NCBI GenBank assembly: GCA_026545225.1
Contig: CM048845.1
Location: forward strand, 57,664,033-57,728,032
Reading direction: 5' to 3'
From: Cornus controversa
Taxonomy: Eukaryota; Streptophyta; Magnoliopsida; Cornales; Cornaceae
Length of the DNA stretch: 64,000 bases
Within the stretch, counting starts at the first letter, position 1; every line of letters starts with the position of its first letter. Below are positions 1 through 11,029 of this stretch, one piece after another. The position numbers and the translations under genes are program-made. The notes under the pieces are model-generated. The model was not told the DNA's origin. It worked only from the letters and a program-made list of their open reading frames with translations, and ran no database searches.

Positions 1-155
1 CTATAGTGGACTCCATGGTTGAGAACCTTCAAACAACAGTGCAGTGGCAAAGCGTTCCAGGTAAGCCGCAAGAGAGACTTTTCAAGCTTTCAACTGAAAC
101 AAAAACCCTAACCCAAAAATCAACAGAGACTCATAGGAATCCTTCAAATTTCAGA

Positions 156-190
<35 letters not shown>

Positions 191-400
191 ACTTTAGTTT
201 TCTTCTTCACAAAGAAAACTTGGGAAAGTATCCAAAGTGCTTTTCATTTACGTATTTGTTGGAATAACAGTGGTCGTTGATCTGATTTTTCTTAGCTGTT
301 GTTGGCGGTCGAGTGAAGTGCAGGATGTTTGTATACATCTGGGTGCACTTGATTTTAGCAACATTGGTTTGTCCCGTGCGCAAAGAATTGATGGAATTCA
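1..400. other. possible gene edge, strand undecided
   Basis: Two readings fit. On the minus strand, an ATG in strong plant context (ACCATGG) sits at 16-14 and opens a frame starting MESTI that leaves the window; upstream of it lie a GA-rich tract and, beyond 420, AT-rich TATA-like sequence, as in many plant 5' leaders. On the plus strand, bases 3-60 are open and end at a consensus splice donor, CAG followed by GTAAGC, so they could be the end of an exon. I do not recognise the product in either case. The sequence to the left of the window decides this. Confidence 0.25.
159..186. repeat. (CT)n microsatellite
   Basis: About 14 CT units. Tracts of this kind are common in plant 5' leaders, which weakly favours a minus-strand gene start at the left edge. 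Confidence 0.9.
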
Positions 401-540
401 ACCGTAGCTAAATACTATAATCTATATATTTTTAATATATAGATAAATACTAATAGATTATAAATTCTAATAATCTATATATTTATATAATATAAAATAT
501 ATTAATAAATATTAACAGTTTTTATTTTATTATTATAATT

Positions 541-775
541 AAGGGTGCACAAGTATAAATGCGTATTTTGTCAATATTTTTTTTTTTAAAGAAAAAAGTA
601 GACAGAGAATCGTTGAGAAGCCAGAACCGAACCGAACTCAACAGTTTCGGTTCCAAATTAAGGAACCGTTCGGAACGGTTTCGGTTCCGGTTCCATCAAG
701 AATCGTAATAAATTGAACGGTGTACACCCCTAGTTGGGATCGATTCCGGTTCTCCAAGAATCGTGTGCACCCCTA
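541..775. repeat. degenerate element end with GGTTCCGG words
   Basis: Starts with AAGGGTGCACAA and contains repeated GGTTC/GGTTCCGG words, then two inverted end-like words GTGTACACCCCTA (near 722) and GTGCACCCCTA (near 766). The same kind of sequence resumes at 2314-2450, where GTGCACCCCTAA closes it in the opposite orientation. GTGCACCCC-type termini with GGTTCCGG-rich interiors are frequent at non-autonomous hAT-like ends in plants. No 8-bp target duplication was found, so the class is uncertain. Confidence 0.45.
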
Positions 776-807
776 TGGAAAGAACATAAAGAGGTAGAAA
801 AATAGAA

Positions 808-2057
808 GAGAAAACTACACTTAAATAAAGTTAAGAGGCCTAAATTACAAAGTAGTCTATTTTAAAATTTTATTTTTCACTTTGGTTGAATTAAGCAAAA
901 TAATTACTTATGCATTGAAAATTATTATTCATGTACAAAATACCCTTCAATCTCTTATTCCAGAACATCAAATTATCATTCTTAAATCAAATAATTCATT
1001 CACTCAAAAATTTAAGAAAATATCTGAAACATCGTTCGATTTCTGAAAAATTGCAGGAATATAAAAGTAATCCAATAAAAATGAACATACTCACAAATTA
1101 AAGAAAAATATACGTTATACAAGTATTGTGAATATGCTATTATGTCATAAAGTAACTAAAATTAGATTGTCTGATATGGCCCTGAATGACTACCAACTTA
1201 TTTTCTCTCTTAGATTAATGCAAGTAGATATACTTGTGGTATTAGAACACATCAACTATATATGGATAAGAATATAGTAGATTTTTCAGATGTGCTTGGG
1301 TAACTTTTCGGTCTGATATACCCTAAAAAAAATATGAGTATCAAGAAAAGATATTACATCAAAACATAACGCACAAAGATAAGGAATATCCAAATTTATA
1401 AGTAAACTCCTATAAATTTCAAGTATGCCTGCAAAATGCAAACAAAATTTGAGTTTTCTCAGCAAATGAGTTATAAGTCATTCTACATAGAATATGTCTG
1501 TTCACTAAATCAAATTAAGAACATATTTAAAGAAGCAAATATGAATTAGATAGTTGATAATGACAACTTAAAAAAAGTGACTAGTGAAATCGTTCATCAC
1601 ATTTAAAAACCTCAAAATTAATAATAATTGGCACATGAATTTGCCATACAATTCAAAATTTAGTTCACTAATTTTTATTTGTTTTAAAAAAGTAAAATAA
1701 GTAGTTCACTAAAGCAAAATAAGAGACCATATTTTTGTGGTGAGAGATGATCAACGATCAATAATTTATCTAAGCAGTGGTGTTTCACAATGAATTCGAT
1801 TTTCTTCCAATGAGACGAAAAGACAATGATCTGTTCGAATTTATTTAGTCACGCACAACACTCCTTCAATCGCACAAGAACAAAACGGAATTTAGTGTGG
1901 GTTAGAATAAGAGATTGAATGATATTTTGGACTTAAATAATAATTTTCAATGGATATGAGATTATTTTGTTTAATTCAATCAAAGTGAAAAATAAACTTT
2001 TAAAATAAACCACTTTGTAATTTAGGCCTCTTAACTTTATTTAAGTATTGTTTTTCC
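808..2057. mobile_element. non-autonomous Mutator-like element with long TIRs
   Basis: The two ends are inverted copies of each other over about 150 bp: sequence from about 808 (GAGAAAACTACACTTAAATAAAG-type start, key word ACTTAAATAAAGTTAAGAGG) reappears reversed up to 2057. A perfect 9-bp direct repeat, AAAATAGAA, flanks it at 799-807 and 2058-2066. Long TIRs and a 9-bp target duplication are the signature of Mutator-like elements. The 1250-bp body is AT-rich and has no transposase-like frame, so it must have been moved by an enzyme encoded elsewhere. Confidence 0.85.
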
Positions 2058-2085
2058 AAAATAGAACAAAAAGAAAAGTGGTTGA

Positions 2086-2246
2086 CATTCTTCCTTCTGT
2101 TTAGTAATACTGACATATAAAACATAAAAGTTTTATCTAAAATTACATAAACACAAAACACAGAGAAAGGAAAACATATAAAAGATTTCATGCACCTATA
2201 AAGTTGTATAAAATATAAAAAAATAGACCGAACAGAAGGAAGAATG
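2086..2246. repeat. small inverted repeat
   Basis: A perfect 16-bp arm, CATTCTTCCTTCTGTT at 2086-2101, is repeated inverted at 2231-2246, with about 130 bp between. It may be a tiny MITE or a chance hairpin; no target duplication is visible. Confidence 0.5.
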
Positions 2247-2262
2247 CCTAGCAAATAATAGT

Positions 2263-2264
<2 letters not shown>

Positions 2265-2314
<50 letters not shown>
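2265..2314. repeat. (TA)n microsatellite
   Basis: About 25 TA units. The apparent minus-strand frame across it, beginning with alternating Ile/Tyr, is an artefact of the repeat. Confidence 0.95.
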
Positions 2315-2316
<2 letters not shown>

Positions 2317-2450
2317 CCAATGGTTCCAGTTTCGGTTCCTAAATTTGGAACCGGAATCATAGTGAATGATTTCTAAAATTTGGAATCGTAATGAACGATT
2401 CAGTTCGATTGAGCTACAGTTTCGATTTCTCCTGTTCTTTGTGCACCCCT
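2314..2450. repeat. right-hand remnant of the GGTTCCGG element
   Basis: Contains GGTTCC/GGAACCGG words and ends with TTTGTGCACCCCTAA, the inverted counterpart of the AAGGGTGCAC start at 541. The Mutator-like element and the TA repeat lie between the two remnants. Confidence 0.4.
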
Positions 2451-2454
2451 AATC

Positions 2455-4366
2455 GTAGATCAGGTTTAGATAAGACTAAGAGCACACATGTGATGTACTA
2501 ATAGCCATTTGAAGGTATCTTGGGATATGTAGTAGAAGGAGAAATTATTAGATAGTCACAGCCAATAATAACACATCACCACAACAAGTGTTAGAATAAA
2601 GTAGAACACATATATACATGTGCCATGTTGTTTCATAATAGTCTCTCGTAGTAGAAGTATTATAATCAAACAGTAAAAACTAAAAAATTGTGAGATCAAA
2701 CTATTCATCAAGAGGTGGTAGGTCGATGAGATCCTCTAAGTTAACTATTACTAAACTTTTAAATGATTTGTCATATTGTCACATCATTTGATAATTAAAA
2801 ATGTTTGAAAAGGCATAATTTAGAAAATAATGTTTGAGTGCACCTTAATAAATGTGGTAAATTGTTAGTCATATATCTTCCAAAAAAAAAAATGTGCATG
2901 CCAATTTTTTAACAATTTAACTTATGATAATGTAGAGAGATTTAACTTAAAAGATCCTAGTCACAAAATCCAAACTGAACCAGGAACATGAGTTGAATTA
3001 CTAGTTATATTCGATTTGTACTAATATTTTATCAATTTTAATTTTTAAGTCACCAATTTCATGCTATTGAATTGCAAAATTATTCTTTGTATACAGGTAG
3101 ATATGTTTCTATATAGGTAGGACAAATTGAAGGTAAAAGGTTTGTTTCTTCAACTTGATCTCAAGGTTTTGGTGTCCATGTTACGTGCAACTAAAATTAA
3201 ATTACAGTTTGAAACAATGAAGGAAAAATTACCATATCCTACTTTTCTAATAAAAAACAAATAAGTTAGTACAAAATTTTCTTTAGGATCAACAAGCCTT
3301 ACTTTCGAAAACTTTTTCTATTTAAGTTCTAAATCACTAAATTTTTCATTTATAACCTTAGTAAATAGAAATAAAATGTTGTAATTATAAATTGAAATTT
3401 TGATATATAATATATATATATTTTTAGGATTAAATAGAATGACTTTCTCTAAAATTTGGTCTAATTACACTCAGATCCGTCCAAAAAAACCAGTAACTCT
3501 ATTATGATCGGACCAAAATACTCTTGACCCATCTAAAAAGCCGTTACTAACCTTATCATGGTATTAAATTACAAAAATAAATCTTATTTTTACAGACAAA
3601 ACTAACCTTGTTTAAAATTAACCCAAATGCAATTGAAATCAACATGTGTAATGAAGATGTATGTATATATATATATATATAAGATTAACCAAATATACTT
3701 TCAAGATAGATCTGTGGATTCAATACCAACTTACACATTTTATCATACACCTGGTGTGCAAACAAACTTGACTATGTCTACACAATTAAACAACCCACCA
3801 ACTGCACCAATGATGTCACACCCCGCATTCCTAACCTGGTTTAGAACGAAGGAAATGGGGTGATAAGGAAAATAACATAAATAAAATAGTAACAGTAACC
3901 ACCAACAAATCTTAAAGATTCTAACGGCCAAGACCATTAAGTTGTATAAGCACATGAGATCTATTATACTGCATCTATTAGATCTTCTGAAATACTAAAT
4001 TTCAAGGTCAAAAGGGGAGAGACTGTAAAAAGGTCTGAGTCTGAAATTTGGATCAATTCCTTTTCTACAATGTACAATTATAAGCATCTGTTTACACTAA
4101 AATGTTATCTAAAGAAAACAGCACAAGCATGATCCATTAGCTGCTTATTTTCCTGTAAAACTTGTCAACACTACCCAGATTTCTGGAAAGAACAAGGACA
4201 GAAATATTCTGATCGTTGCCTCCTAAAAGATGGACCTCATAGACTAGAAAGGAACGAGAACGTGTAAAAAACCAGAGGCAAGAAGCAATTTCTTCAATCT
4301 TCATCAGTTGTGCACGCCATCAAAAGGAAGTGGATTCTCGGAAAAATCAATCAGCAGAAAACAAAA
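2455..4366. other. AT-rich intergenic sequence downstream of PIRL
   Basis: No convincing gene. The stretch next to 4366 is the 3' untranslated region of the PIRL transcript; its poly(A) site was not placed. A short TA repeat lies near 3665-3680. Two overlapping frames at 3627-3955 on opposite strands have no recognisable motif and look accidental. Confidence 0.5.
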
Positions 4367-5015
4367 TCATAGCTGCTGATCAAGATACGGGTCTACAGAA
4401 GATTTACCAACAGTTCCAAGATATCCTGAAACAGACCCAGAAACACCTGTAACAAAATTCTTCAACCACGAGGTGCTGCGAGTTAAGTAACTGGTCTGCA
4501 CTTGTTCATTTACTTCAAGCATGCTCTTCTGCTCTTCCTCTAGCAATATGTCAAGCCATCTCTTAGCCATAAAAACCTTGACAGCTTCAACCCCTTCTTT
4601 CACAACTTCATTTGGAGGAACTACAAGAGGATTCTGGTCCAAGTTAAGCTTGGTCAAATTGTCAAGCCGACCAAATGTATCAGGAAGAGCATGAATCTGG
4701 TTGTTGCTAAGATCAAGTTCTTTGAGGTTGGTTAAGTCACCAATTGTATCTGGAAGTTCAGTTAGGTCACTGAAATTACTGCACAGATTCAGGACCTCAA
4801 GATTTGTCAATCTCCCAATCGTAAGTGGAAGGCCACGGAGCTCGTTGAAGTGCACATCCAGAAGGCGCAAAGACCTCATTTCACCAATAGAAGTGGGAAG
4901 AGAACGAATCTTGTTCAGATGGATTGAAAGCCTTCTTAGATTCACTAATTCATAACCGATGTTTGTTGGCAAAAATGACAGTCTATTGAAGCTTGCATCC
5001 AGTTCCACCAATGAC
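4367..5015 (-). CDS. PIRL: PIRL LRR protein, exon 3 (C-terminal half)
   Basis: Last exon of a plant intracellular Ras-group-related LRR protein, encoding residues 307-522 and ending in TGA at 4369-4367. The acceptor is TTCCAG, with the exon starting at 5015; its first base completes the split Arg codon from exon 2. It carries the last six LRRs in the LxxLxxLxLxxNxLxxLP pattern (for example [11 protein letters not shown]), then a segment ending WLDILLEEE, a Ser/Thr-rich tail and the C-terminal DPYLDQQL. In this family the LRRs form a protein-interaction surface and the protein is taken to be cytosolic; no signal peptide or membrane segment is seen. An ATG upstream at 5074 gives a longer open frame but lies in intron 2. 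Confidence 0.93.
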
Positions 5016-5105
5016 CTGGAATAATCAATATTCAAATAAACCTGAGAAAAACATTTGAAGGAGAAAAGTTTCAATTGCTTTGGTTTTGCAATTAATCAGG
5101 ACTAC

Positions 5106-5272
5106 CTGCAACGACAAATGCTGTCCGGCAAGGCAGTTAGCTTGTTTCCAGATACATCTAGGATCTTCAAATTAAGCAACAGACCGATGGAATCTGGCAA
5201 TGACTCCAAAAGGTTTGATGAAAGATTAAACTCCTCAAGGTTTTCCAGTCCCGCAACTGAATCAGGAATGAC
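5106..5272 (-). CDS. PIRL: PIRL LRR protein, exon 2
   Basis: A 167-bp internal exon that encodes residues 252-306 plus two bases of codon 307. It begins GTC ATT CCT GAT (VIPDS) right after acceptor AAACAG and ends TGC AG before donor GTAGTC. It supplies the end of LRR 2, LRR 3 and LRR 4 with the consensus IPDSxxxLxNL, and joins exon 1 (...NLLE, phase 0) and exon 3 (SLVELD, phase 2) so that LRR spacing is preserved. It has no in-frame ATG of its own, so it shows up only when the splice sites are read. Intron 2, 5105-5016, is a normal 90 bp. Confidence 0.93.
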
Positions 5273-6060
5273 CTGTTTACCTCACATGGAGAATCGAAAT
5301 ATGAGGAACAGAATTAAGAAAAAAAAAACCCATCAACTAATACTTAGTCAAATCATATATTAAAAAATCAACATTTTATATTAAATTTAATCACCCATAA
5401 GGGAAAAAAAATCCAGACATAGGAAATCCTTGAGGTAGGGTCATAGTACCTTTCTCTAAAAAATTTGGAGTTCATTAGTCTACAAGAAACAAATTGCTAC
5501 AAAATATGTGCACCCTTCCACATCCTCCTCTGGAATCAGCTATAAATGCAAGGACACATCATACTGATCCAGGGTCACAATATGTAAATAAAGTTTTACC
5601 ATTTTAACAGAAAAAGTATCCTATTTGCTTCACTAAAAGTATGACAACGAAAGTATACTTAGAAACTTAATACATCAGCCTCTACATCACTATAGCAGTA
5701 TATATAATTGGCCTAGATCCATACTAAAGATAAATTTATAGCAACAATAATATCAGGTACTTTTATACTCACTAAATAAAAACAGACCAGGGCAATCATA
5801 AAAATGCTAAAACAAAGCAACTTATTAAGTATTAACTGAAATCACGATGAGAAAATGAACAACATTTCATTCATAAAATGTTAAATTTTGGGGAGAAGTA
5901 CATTGATCTCCCCTCTAGTTAAGTTACACTAGCCTCTCTTGAGAGTTATGATTTGGAAACAGATTTTCCCTTCCATTTAATAGTCAACACTGGTTGATAA
6001 GCGTTAATGTTATACATTCTCGCGCCTTGACTTACGTATTTTAATCCCATAGATACACAT
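5273..6060. other. intron 1 sequence next to exon 2, no gene
   Basis: AT-rich sequence with no coding signal. It includes the polypyrimidine stretch of the intron 1 acceptor. I see no clear element boundary here; the left end of the Athila-type element to the right was not located. Confidence 0.5.
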
Positions 6061-6210
6061 ATTGTATTGTTTTTATGTGTTTTCATGTTTTTGATGATTT
6101 TAGGTTCTATTCCAAAATTTGGCGTAATTCAACTCCGTTATCAATTCAAGAATGCATTCTTAAATCCGATCATACTTCATCAAAGGTTTATAGAAAGGAT
6201 TAGTGAATGG

Positions 6211-6978
6211 CTAGAAAGCACGGACACTTCGTATAGGGGTGCCGTGCCCGTGTCGGACACTCCTTAGAAGTGTCCTGAATTTTTTTTTTTTAAGACACTG
6301 CTAGGACACGTGGGGGACACGGCGGGGTACATTTTGTAATTTTTAAAAGTGCAAAAAAACCCCTGAACTTTTCCAAAGTTACAAAAAAACCCCTTTAAAC
6401 TATTTTTTTGAGCATTTCAGCCCCTCTTATCTTCTAAAAGCTAACATCTTAACCCCTTAAAATAACTATAATGACATATATACCATTTATATGACTATTA
6501 TGCCCTTTTCTATATAAATATAGTATTTTCTAAAATAAAAAATTTTAAAAATAAAAAATAGTAAGATAAAATTCCTAAATAGTAAATTTAGAAACAAAAA
6601 AATAAAAAATCCAATAGAACTTTATTTAACATAAAGTCATGTTAGTTTATTTGGTATTTTGTATTTAAATTTATTTGTTTGTTATTAGAAAAATGAGTAA
6701 TATGCAAGATTCTAATAGTGGGTTTAAATATAATGAACATCCTTTTTGAAAATACATTAATTGCTTGATAATAAATTGAAGTATTTATGTGATTTATTAT
6801 TTTTTTATTGTTAAATTTATGGTATTGTGGATATTGGTTAACTTGTTGAATATATATTAATATATTATTTCATAACCGTATCCCCGCCGTGATGTGTCCT
6901 GTTTTTTTGAAATTTGTCGTGTCGCTGTATCCGTGTCGTGTCGTATCCGTGTCTCGTGTCCGTGTCCATGCTTCTTAG
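6211..6978. mobile_element. hAT-like non-autonomous element in Athila LTR
   Basis: The 8-bp direct repeat GTGAATGG flanks the element at 6203-6210 and 6979-6986. The ends are inverted: CTAGAAAGCACGGACAC at left, and on the right strand CTAAGAAGCATGGACAC. Both subterminal zones are packed with GGACAC/CGTGTC words. Eight-base target duplications and such subterminal repeats point to the hAT superfamily. There is no transposase frame in the 768 bp. Removing it rejoins a continuous sequence (GTGAATGGCGTGTC) in the Athila LTR region. Confidence 0.75.
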
Positions 6979-7045
6979 GTGAATGGCGTGTCAAGACTGG
7001 AGCCGGAAAGCAAGAAGAATCAAGGGTTTCAAAGCGAGGAAGTTC

Positions 7046-7075
7046 GATGCATCGAAATGGCCATTTCGATGCATC
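7046..7075. repeat. perfect 30-nt palindrome
   Basis: Arm GATGCATCGAAATGG at 7046-7060 is followed directly by its exact complement at 7061-7075. It lies in the Athila LTR/leader region, just right of the hAT insertion. The same core, GATGCATCGAAATG, recurs after the integrase at 12467-12520. Confidence 0.95.
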
Positions 7076-8066
7076 TCAAATTACTGCTGAAAGATATTTT
7101 TGCAAGATACTTTCCCCACTTGACCACTTGTCAAGATTTGATTTGAAGAAGCCTTGCACGAAATTTCTGTGATATTTTGAGCCTAAAGTCAAATATATAT
7201 GTAGGAAATATGTAATAGAGATATATATCACTTTCTTGTAATAGGGAATATTTGTAAAAATTCTAGAGAGAGAAAGTGAAGTTCTAGAGAGGGAAAGCTT
7301 CAAAGAGGCTTTGTAAGGCCTTGAAGACCATTTTGAGCATGGATTCATTTCTGTCTATAGAGTGCATCCAGCCCACCATGATCAACTAATCCTTCTCTAG
7401 GATTTGGACAAACCCTAGTCTTGTAACTTTGTTCTAATTGTAATTAATTGGGATTTTTATGTATTTTTTGTGTATATGTACCTTGCCTTGAGCCTTATGA
7501 TCAATATAAGTTTACAAATTCTATATGTTCATGTGTTGTGAGTTATCTTCTTATCTTAGAATATTTAATTTTCTTCACATGATCTTCAAACACTTGTATT
7601 TCCACAAGAACTACAAGTGATGGCTTGGTACTAGTTTTCACTTTAACATGCATAACTAGATTTGCATAGTCCATGCTTAGAGATGGTAATTTAGCTACAC
7701 TTAGTTAATTAGGTAGGTAGGGAAATTGCACGTATCGAAGATAGACTATAGTATTTTAAGGTGTATGTATCTTCTTGACGGCGACATTATAGGCCACAAG
7801 CCAAATGCACTATTTAGTACACATTTGCATAAATTCTCCGGTTTATTATAAGTTTTACATGTTATGAGACTAGTGGTGAAGTCTCAACCCTAGTCCTTTA
7901 TCCTTTTCTCAAACTCTATTATTTTATTATCTTTTATGTTTTTAAAGTAGAGTAAACAAACAACCCAAAAACTTGTTTGTATGTTAAACGAGAAACTACC
8001 TTCAATCTTTAGCAAATATTCTAACGTAGTCTCTGTGGGACCGACACCCTCAACTTAGAACCCTAT

Positions 8067-9140
8067 CAATCAAATTCAAATTTTTATTACACTCCTACAC
8101 AACCACCCCCTCGAGATCCCTCTTTTGAGGAAAAAGTTTTGGCAACCTTAGGCAACATTGAAAGCAATACCCAAAAGATCAATGCCCACTCACAATCCAT
8201 TGCAAAGATAGAATCTTAATTGGGACAACTAGCTAATGCATTGAATTGGAGAGGGGGTGGAAGATTGCCTAAACAAACAGTGAAAAATCCTAAAGGAGTA
8301 CAAGTAGTTAGTGATGCTACCAATTCTTTTGAGTTTAATCAAGAACAAGCTAAATCAATTACTACCTTAAGGAGTGGTAGAATTCTAGAAAATCAGGTTG
8401 ATAAGAGAAGATAAAGAATGTGAGCAATCCATAAATCCAAAAATCCCTAATTCAAATCCAAATGAATCTCCTAAAAATTCAAATGTTTCAAAAGATAAAG
8501 AAAAGGCAATTGAAGTTGATTTTTTATCTACTCCAAATCAAGAAGCTTCATTTGAATCTCGAGTATTATTTCCCCAAAGATTAAAGGAGCCTTCTCATTT
8601 TGGGAAGCAAGAAGAGAAGCTACAAGATATGATTGAAATTTTCAAACAAGTAAAAATCAGTCTTCCTCTCCTAGATGCTATAAGGCAAATTATCTCTTAT
8701 GCCAAATTTCTTAAGGACTTATGCACGCAAAAGAGTAAATCTAGGAACCAAGTTCCTAAGAAAGTCCATCTAACAAAACAAGTAAGCTCTATTCTTCAAC
8801 ATAACACCCCTTCAAAATTCAAAGATCCGGGTGCCCCGACAATATCTTGTGTCATTGATGATCAAGAATTCGAGAGGGTCCTCCTTAATTTGGGAGCAAG
8901 TGTTAACTTACTTCCTTACTCAGTTTACCAGAAATTAGACCTAGGAGAACTCAAGCCAACCACAGTTGTGTTGCAACTTGCCGACCGCTCGGTAAAGCAA
9001 CCTCGTGGTATAATTGAAGATGTTCTCATAAAAATAGACAATTTTTTTCCCGATTGACTTTATAGTCCTTGATACTGAACCTGTCCAAGATCCTACTAGG
9101 CATATTCTGATCATACTTGGTCGTCCTTTCTTGGCTACAG
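8067..9140 (+). pseudogene. Athila gag C-terminus and protease
   Basis: Bases from about 8085 encode the end of gag (FEEKVLATLGNIESNTQKI, then LGQLANALN and TLRSGR), broken by a TAA near 8218. The following frame (8398-9057) leads into the aspartic protease, whose active-site region reads LNLGASVNLLPYS. Related Athila proteases have DLGAS here, so the catalytic aspartate seems to be replaced by asparagine (codon AAT). The frame continues, after a shift near 9057, into FIVLDTEP and LGRPFLATA, the C-terminal protease signature. The capsid part of gag is absent. Confidence 0.75.
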
Positions 9141-9579
9141 CTAACACTTGCGTTAACTGCCGTACCGGGGTGATGGTCCTGATGGACATCTCTTTCGAGA
9201 ATATGACTGTAAGATTGAATATTTTCAACGCATCCCACCACACGTCCAATGACGAAAGCAAGTGCTTTTGTGTGAATGTTGTAGATGAGCTGGTTGAAGA
9301 AGTGCCTCCCCAAATTTTGTCTAAAGATTCTTTAGAGGCGTGTCTAAGTCAATTTAATTTCGAGGACTTTGACATCGAGCAATCCATTGAAGATGTAAAT
9401 ACAATGCTTAATGCCACTGTCATAAATGACTTTCCAATTTGGAAAACACCGATCCAGCATCTTCCTACTCTTTCAAGTACTCCTCCGACTCCATCTCGTG
9501 TTTCCTCCACAACTTGAGCTTAAGACTTTACCGTCTACTCTTAAGTATGTGGCCCTCGGCCGATGACCAAGAGTGTTCA

Positions 9580-10560
9580 CTCATAATGGTATTAAAGAAA
9601 CATAAAGGAGCTATAGGGTGGAGCGTTGCAGATTTAAAAGGCATTGATCCTTCCATTTATATGCACCACATATATTTGGAGGAAGATGCAAAGACCTCGA
9701 GAGAGGCGCAATGTAGACTTTAACCCTCACATGAAGGAAGTTGTCATGAAAGAGATCATCAAATTACTAGATGCCGGTATCATATACCCCATCTCAGATA
9801 GCAACTGGGTAAGCCCCACACAATTGGTGCCAAAGAAATCTGGCATCACCGTGCTCTTAAATGAACAAGGAGAGTTAGTTCCTCAATGCACAACCACCGG
9901 CTGGCGGGTGTGTATTGATTATAGGAAGCTAAATTCTTCCACTAGGAAATATCATTTTCCACTTCCATTCATAGATCAAATCCTAGAGAGACTTGCAGGC
10001 CAAAGCTTCTATTACTTTTTAGATGGATATTATGACTATAATCAAGTAGCAATAAACCTGCAAGACCAAGGAAAGACCACCTTCACATGTCCATATGGAA
10101 CATTTGCATATAGACGCATGCCCTTTGGGCTATGCAATGCACCGGTGACCTTTCAACGTTGTATGATGTCTATTTTTTTGAACATGGGTGGAGAAGTTCC
10201 TTGAAGTGTTCATGGACGACTTTTCAGTCTTTGAACCATCTTTTTGTATCGTGCCTTCAAAATCTTACACTTGTACTCAAGCGTTGTAAGGACATGAATC
10301 TCATTCTTAGTTGGAAAAAGAGCCATTTTATGGTTCAAGAGGGAATTGTCCTTGGACATATAGTGTCCAAAAGAGGTATAGAAGTTGATAGAGCCAAATT
10401 TGAACTAATCTGTAAGCTTCCTCCACCTTTATCGGTGAGGGGCATTCGTTCATTCCTTGGTCATACTGGATTTTACCGCCGTTTCATCAAAGACTTTAGA
10501 AAGATTTCTCGACCTTTATGCCGACTTCTTGAGAAAGAGACCATTCAACTTTGATGAAGC
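9580..10560 (+). pseudogene. Athila reverse transcriptase
   Basis: Reverse transcriptase domain of the polyprotein. Visible blocks in order are SNWVSPTQLVPKK, WRVCIDYRKLN, PLPFIDQILERLAG, FLDGYYDYNQ, TFTCPYGTFAYRRMPFGLCNAP and, after a frameshift near 10195, the catalytic FMDDFSV, followed by GHIVSKRGIEVD and the thumb/connection sequence. The domain is about full length but spread over three frames, so no active enzyme can be made from it as it stands. Confidence 0.85.
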
Positions 10561-11004
10561 ATGCCTTAAGTCTTTTGAGACTCTCCGCACACTTCTATCC
10601 ACCGCTCCAATTCTTCTCCCTCCAAATTGGGCTCTCCCTTTTGAGGTAATGTGTGACGCATCTGACTATGCGATGGGTGCAGTCCTAGGGCAACGTGTAG
10701 ACAAGTTGTCACACATTATTTACTACTCAAGCAAATCTCTTTCCGATTCTCAAATGAATTATACCACAACGGAAAAGGAATTACTTGCAGTAGTCTATGC
10801 TTTGGATAAATTTAGATCATATCTTTTACAATCCAAAGTAATTGTCTTCTCAGATCATGCCGCCCTGAGACATTTATTGGCTAAAAAGGATACAAAATCC
10901 TAACTGATCCGATGGTTACTCTTATTACAAGAGTTTGATTTCGAGATCCAAGACAAAAAGGGTACCGAGAATGTGGTCACCGATCATTTATCTCGGATTC
11001 TGTA
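10545..11004 (+). pseudogene. Athila RNase H
   Basis: RNase H domain directly after RT. Motifs: VMCDASDYAMGAVLGQR with the first catalytic Asp, YYSSKSLSDSQMNYTTTEKELLAVVYAL with the catalytic Glu, VFSDHAALRHLL with the second Asp. A TAA at about 10902 interrupts it, and after the stop the frame resumes to the typical end DHLSRIL. Its job in an active element is removal of the RNA strand during reverse transcription. Confidence 0.85.
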
Positions 11005-11029
11005 AAGTGCCATTAGGATCCCATTTCAG

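Noticed and set aside
2000..2320. 106-codon frame with Ile-Tyr repeats
   Set aside because: Produced by a (TA)n microsatellite and AT-rich MITE sequence.
4701..4955. Plus-strand frame of 84 codons
   Set aside because: Antisense shadow of PIRL exon 3.
5016..5074. N-terminal extension of exon 3 ([11 protein letters not shown]...)
   Set aside because: It lies in the 90-bp intron 2; splice sites and LRR spacing place the exon start at 5015.
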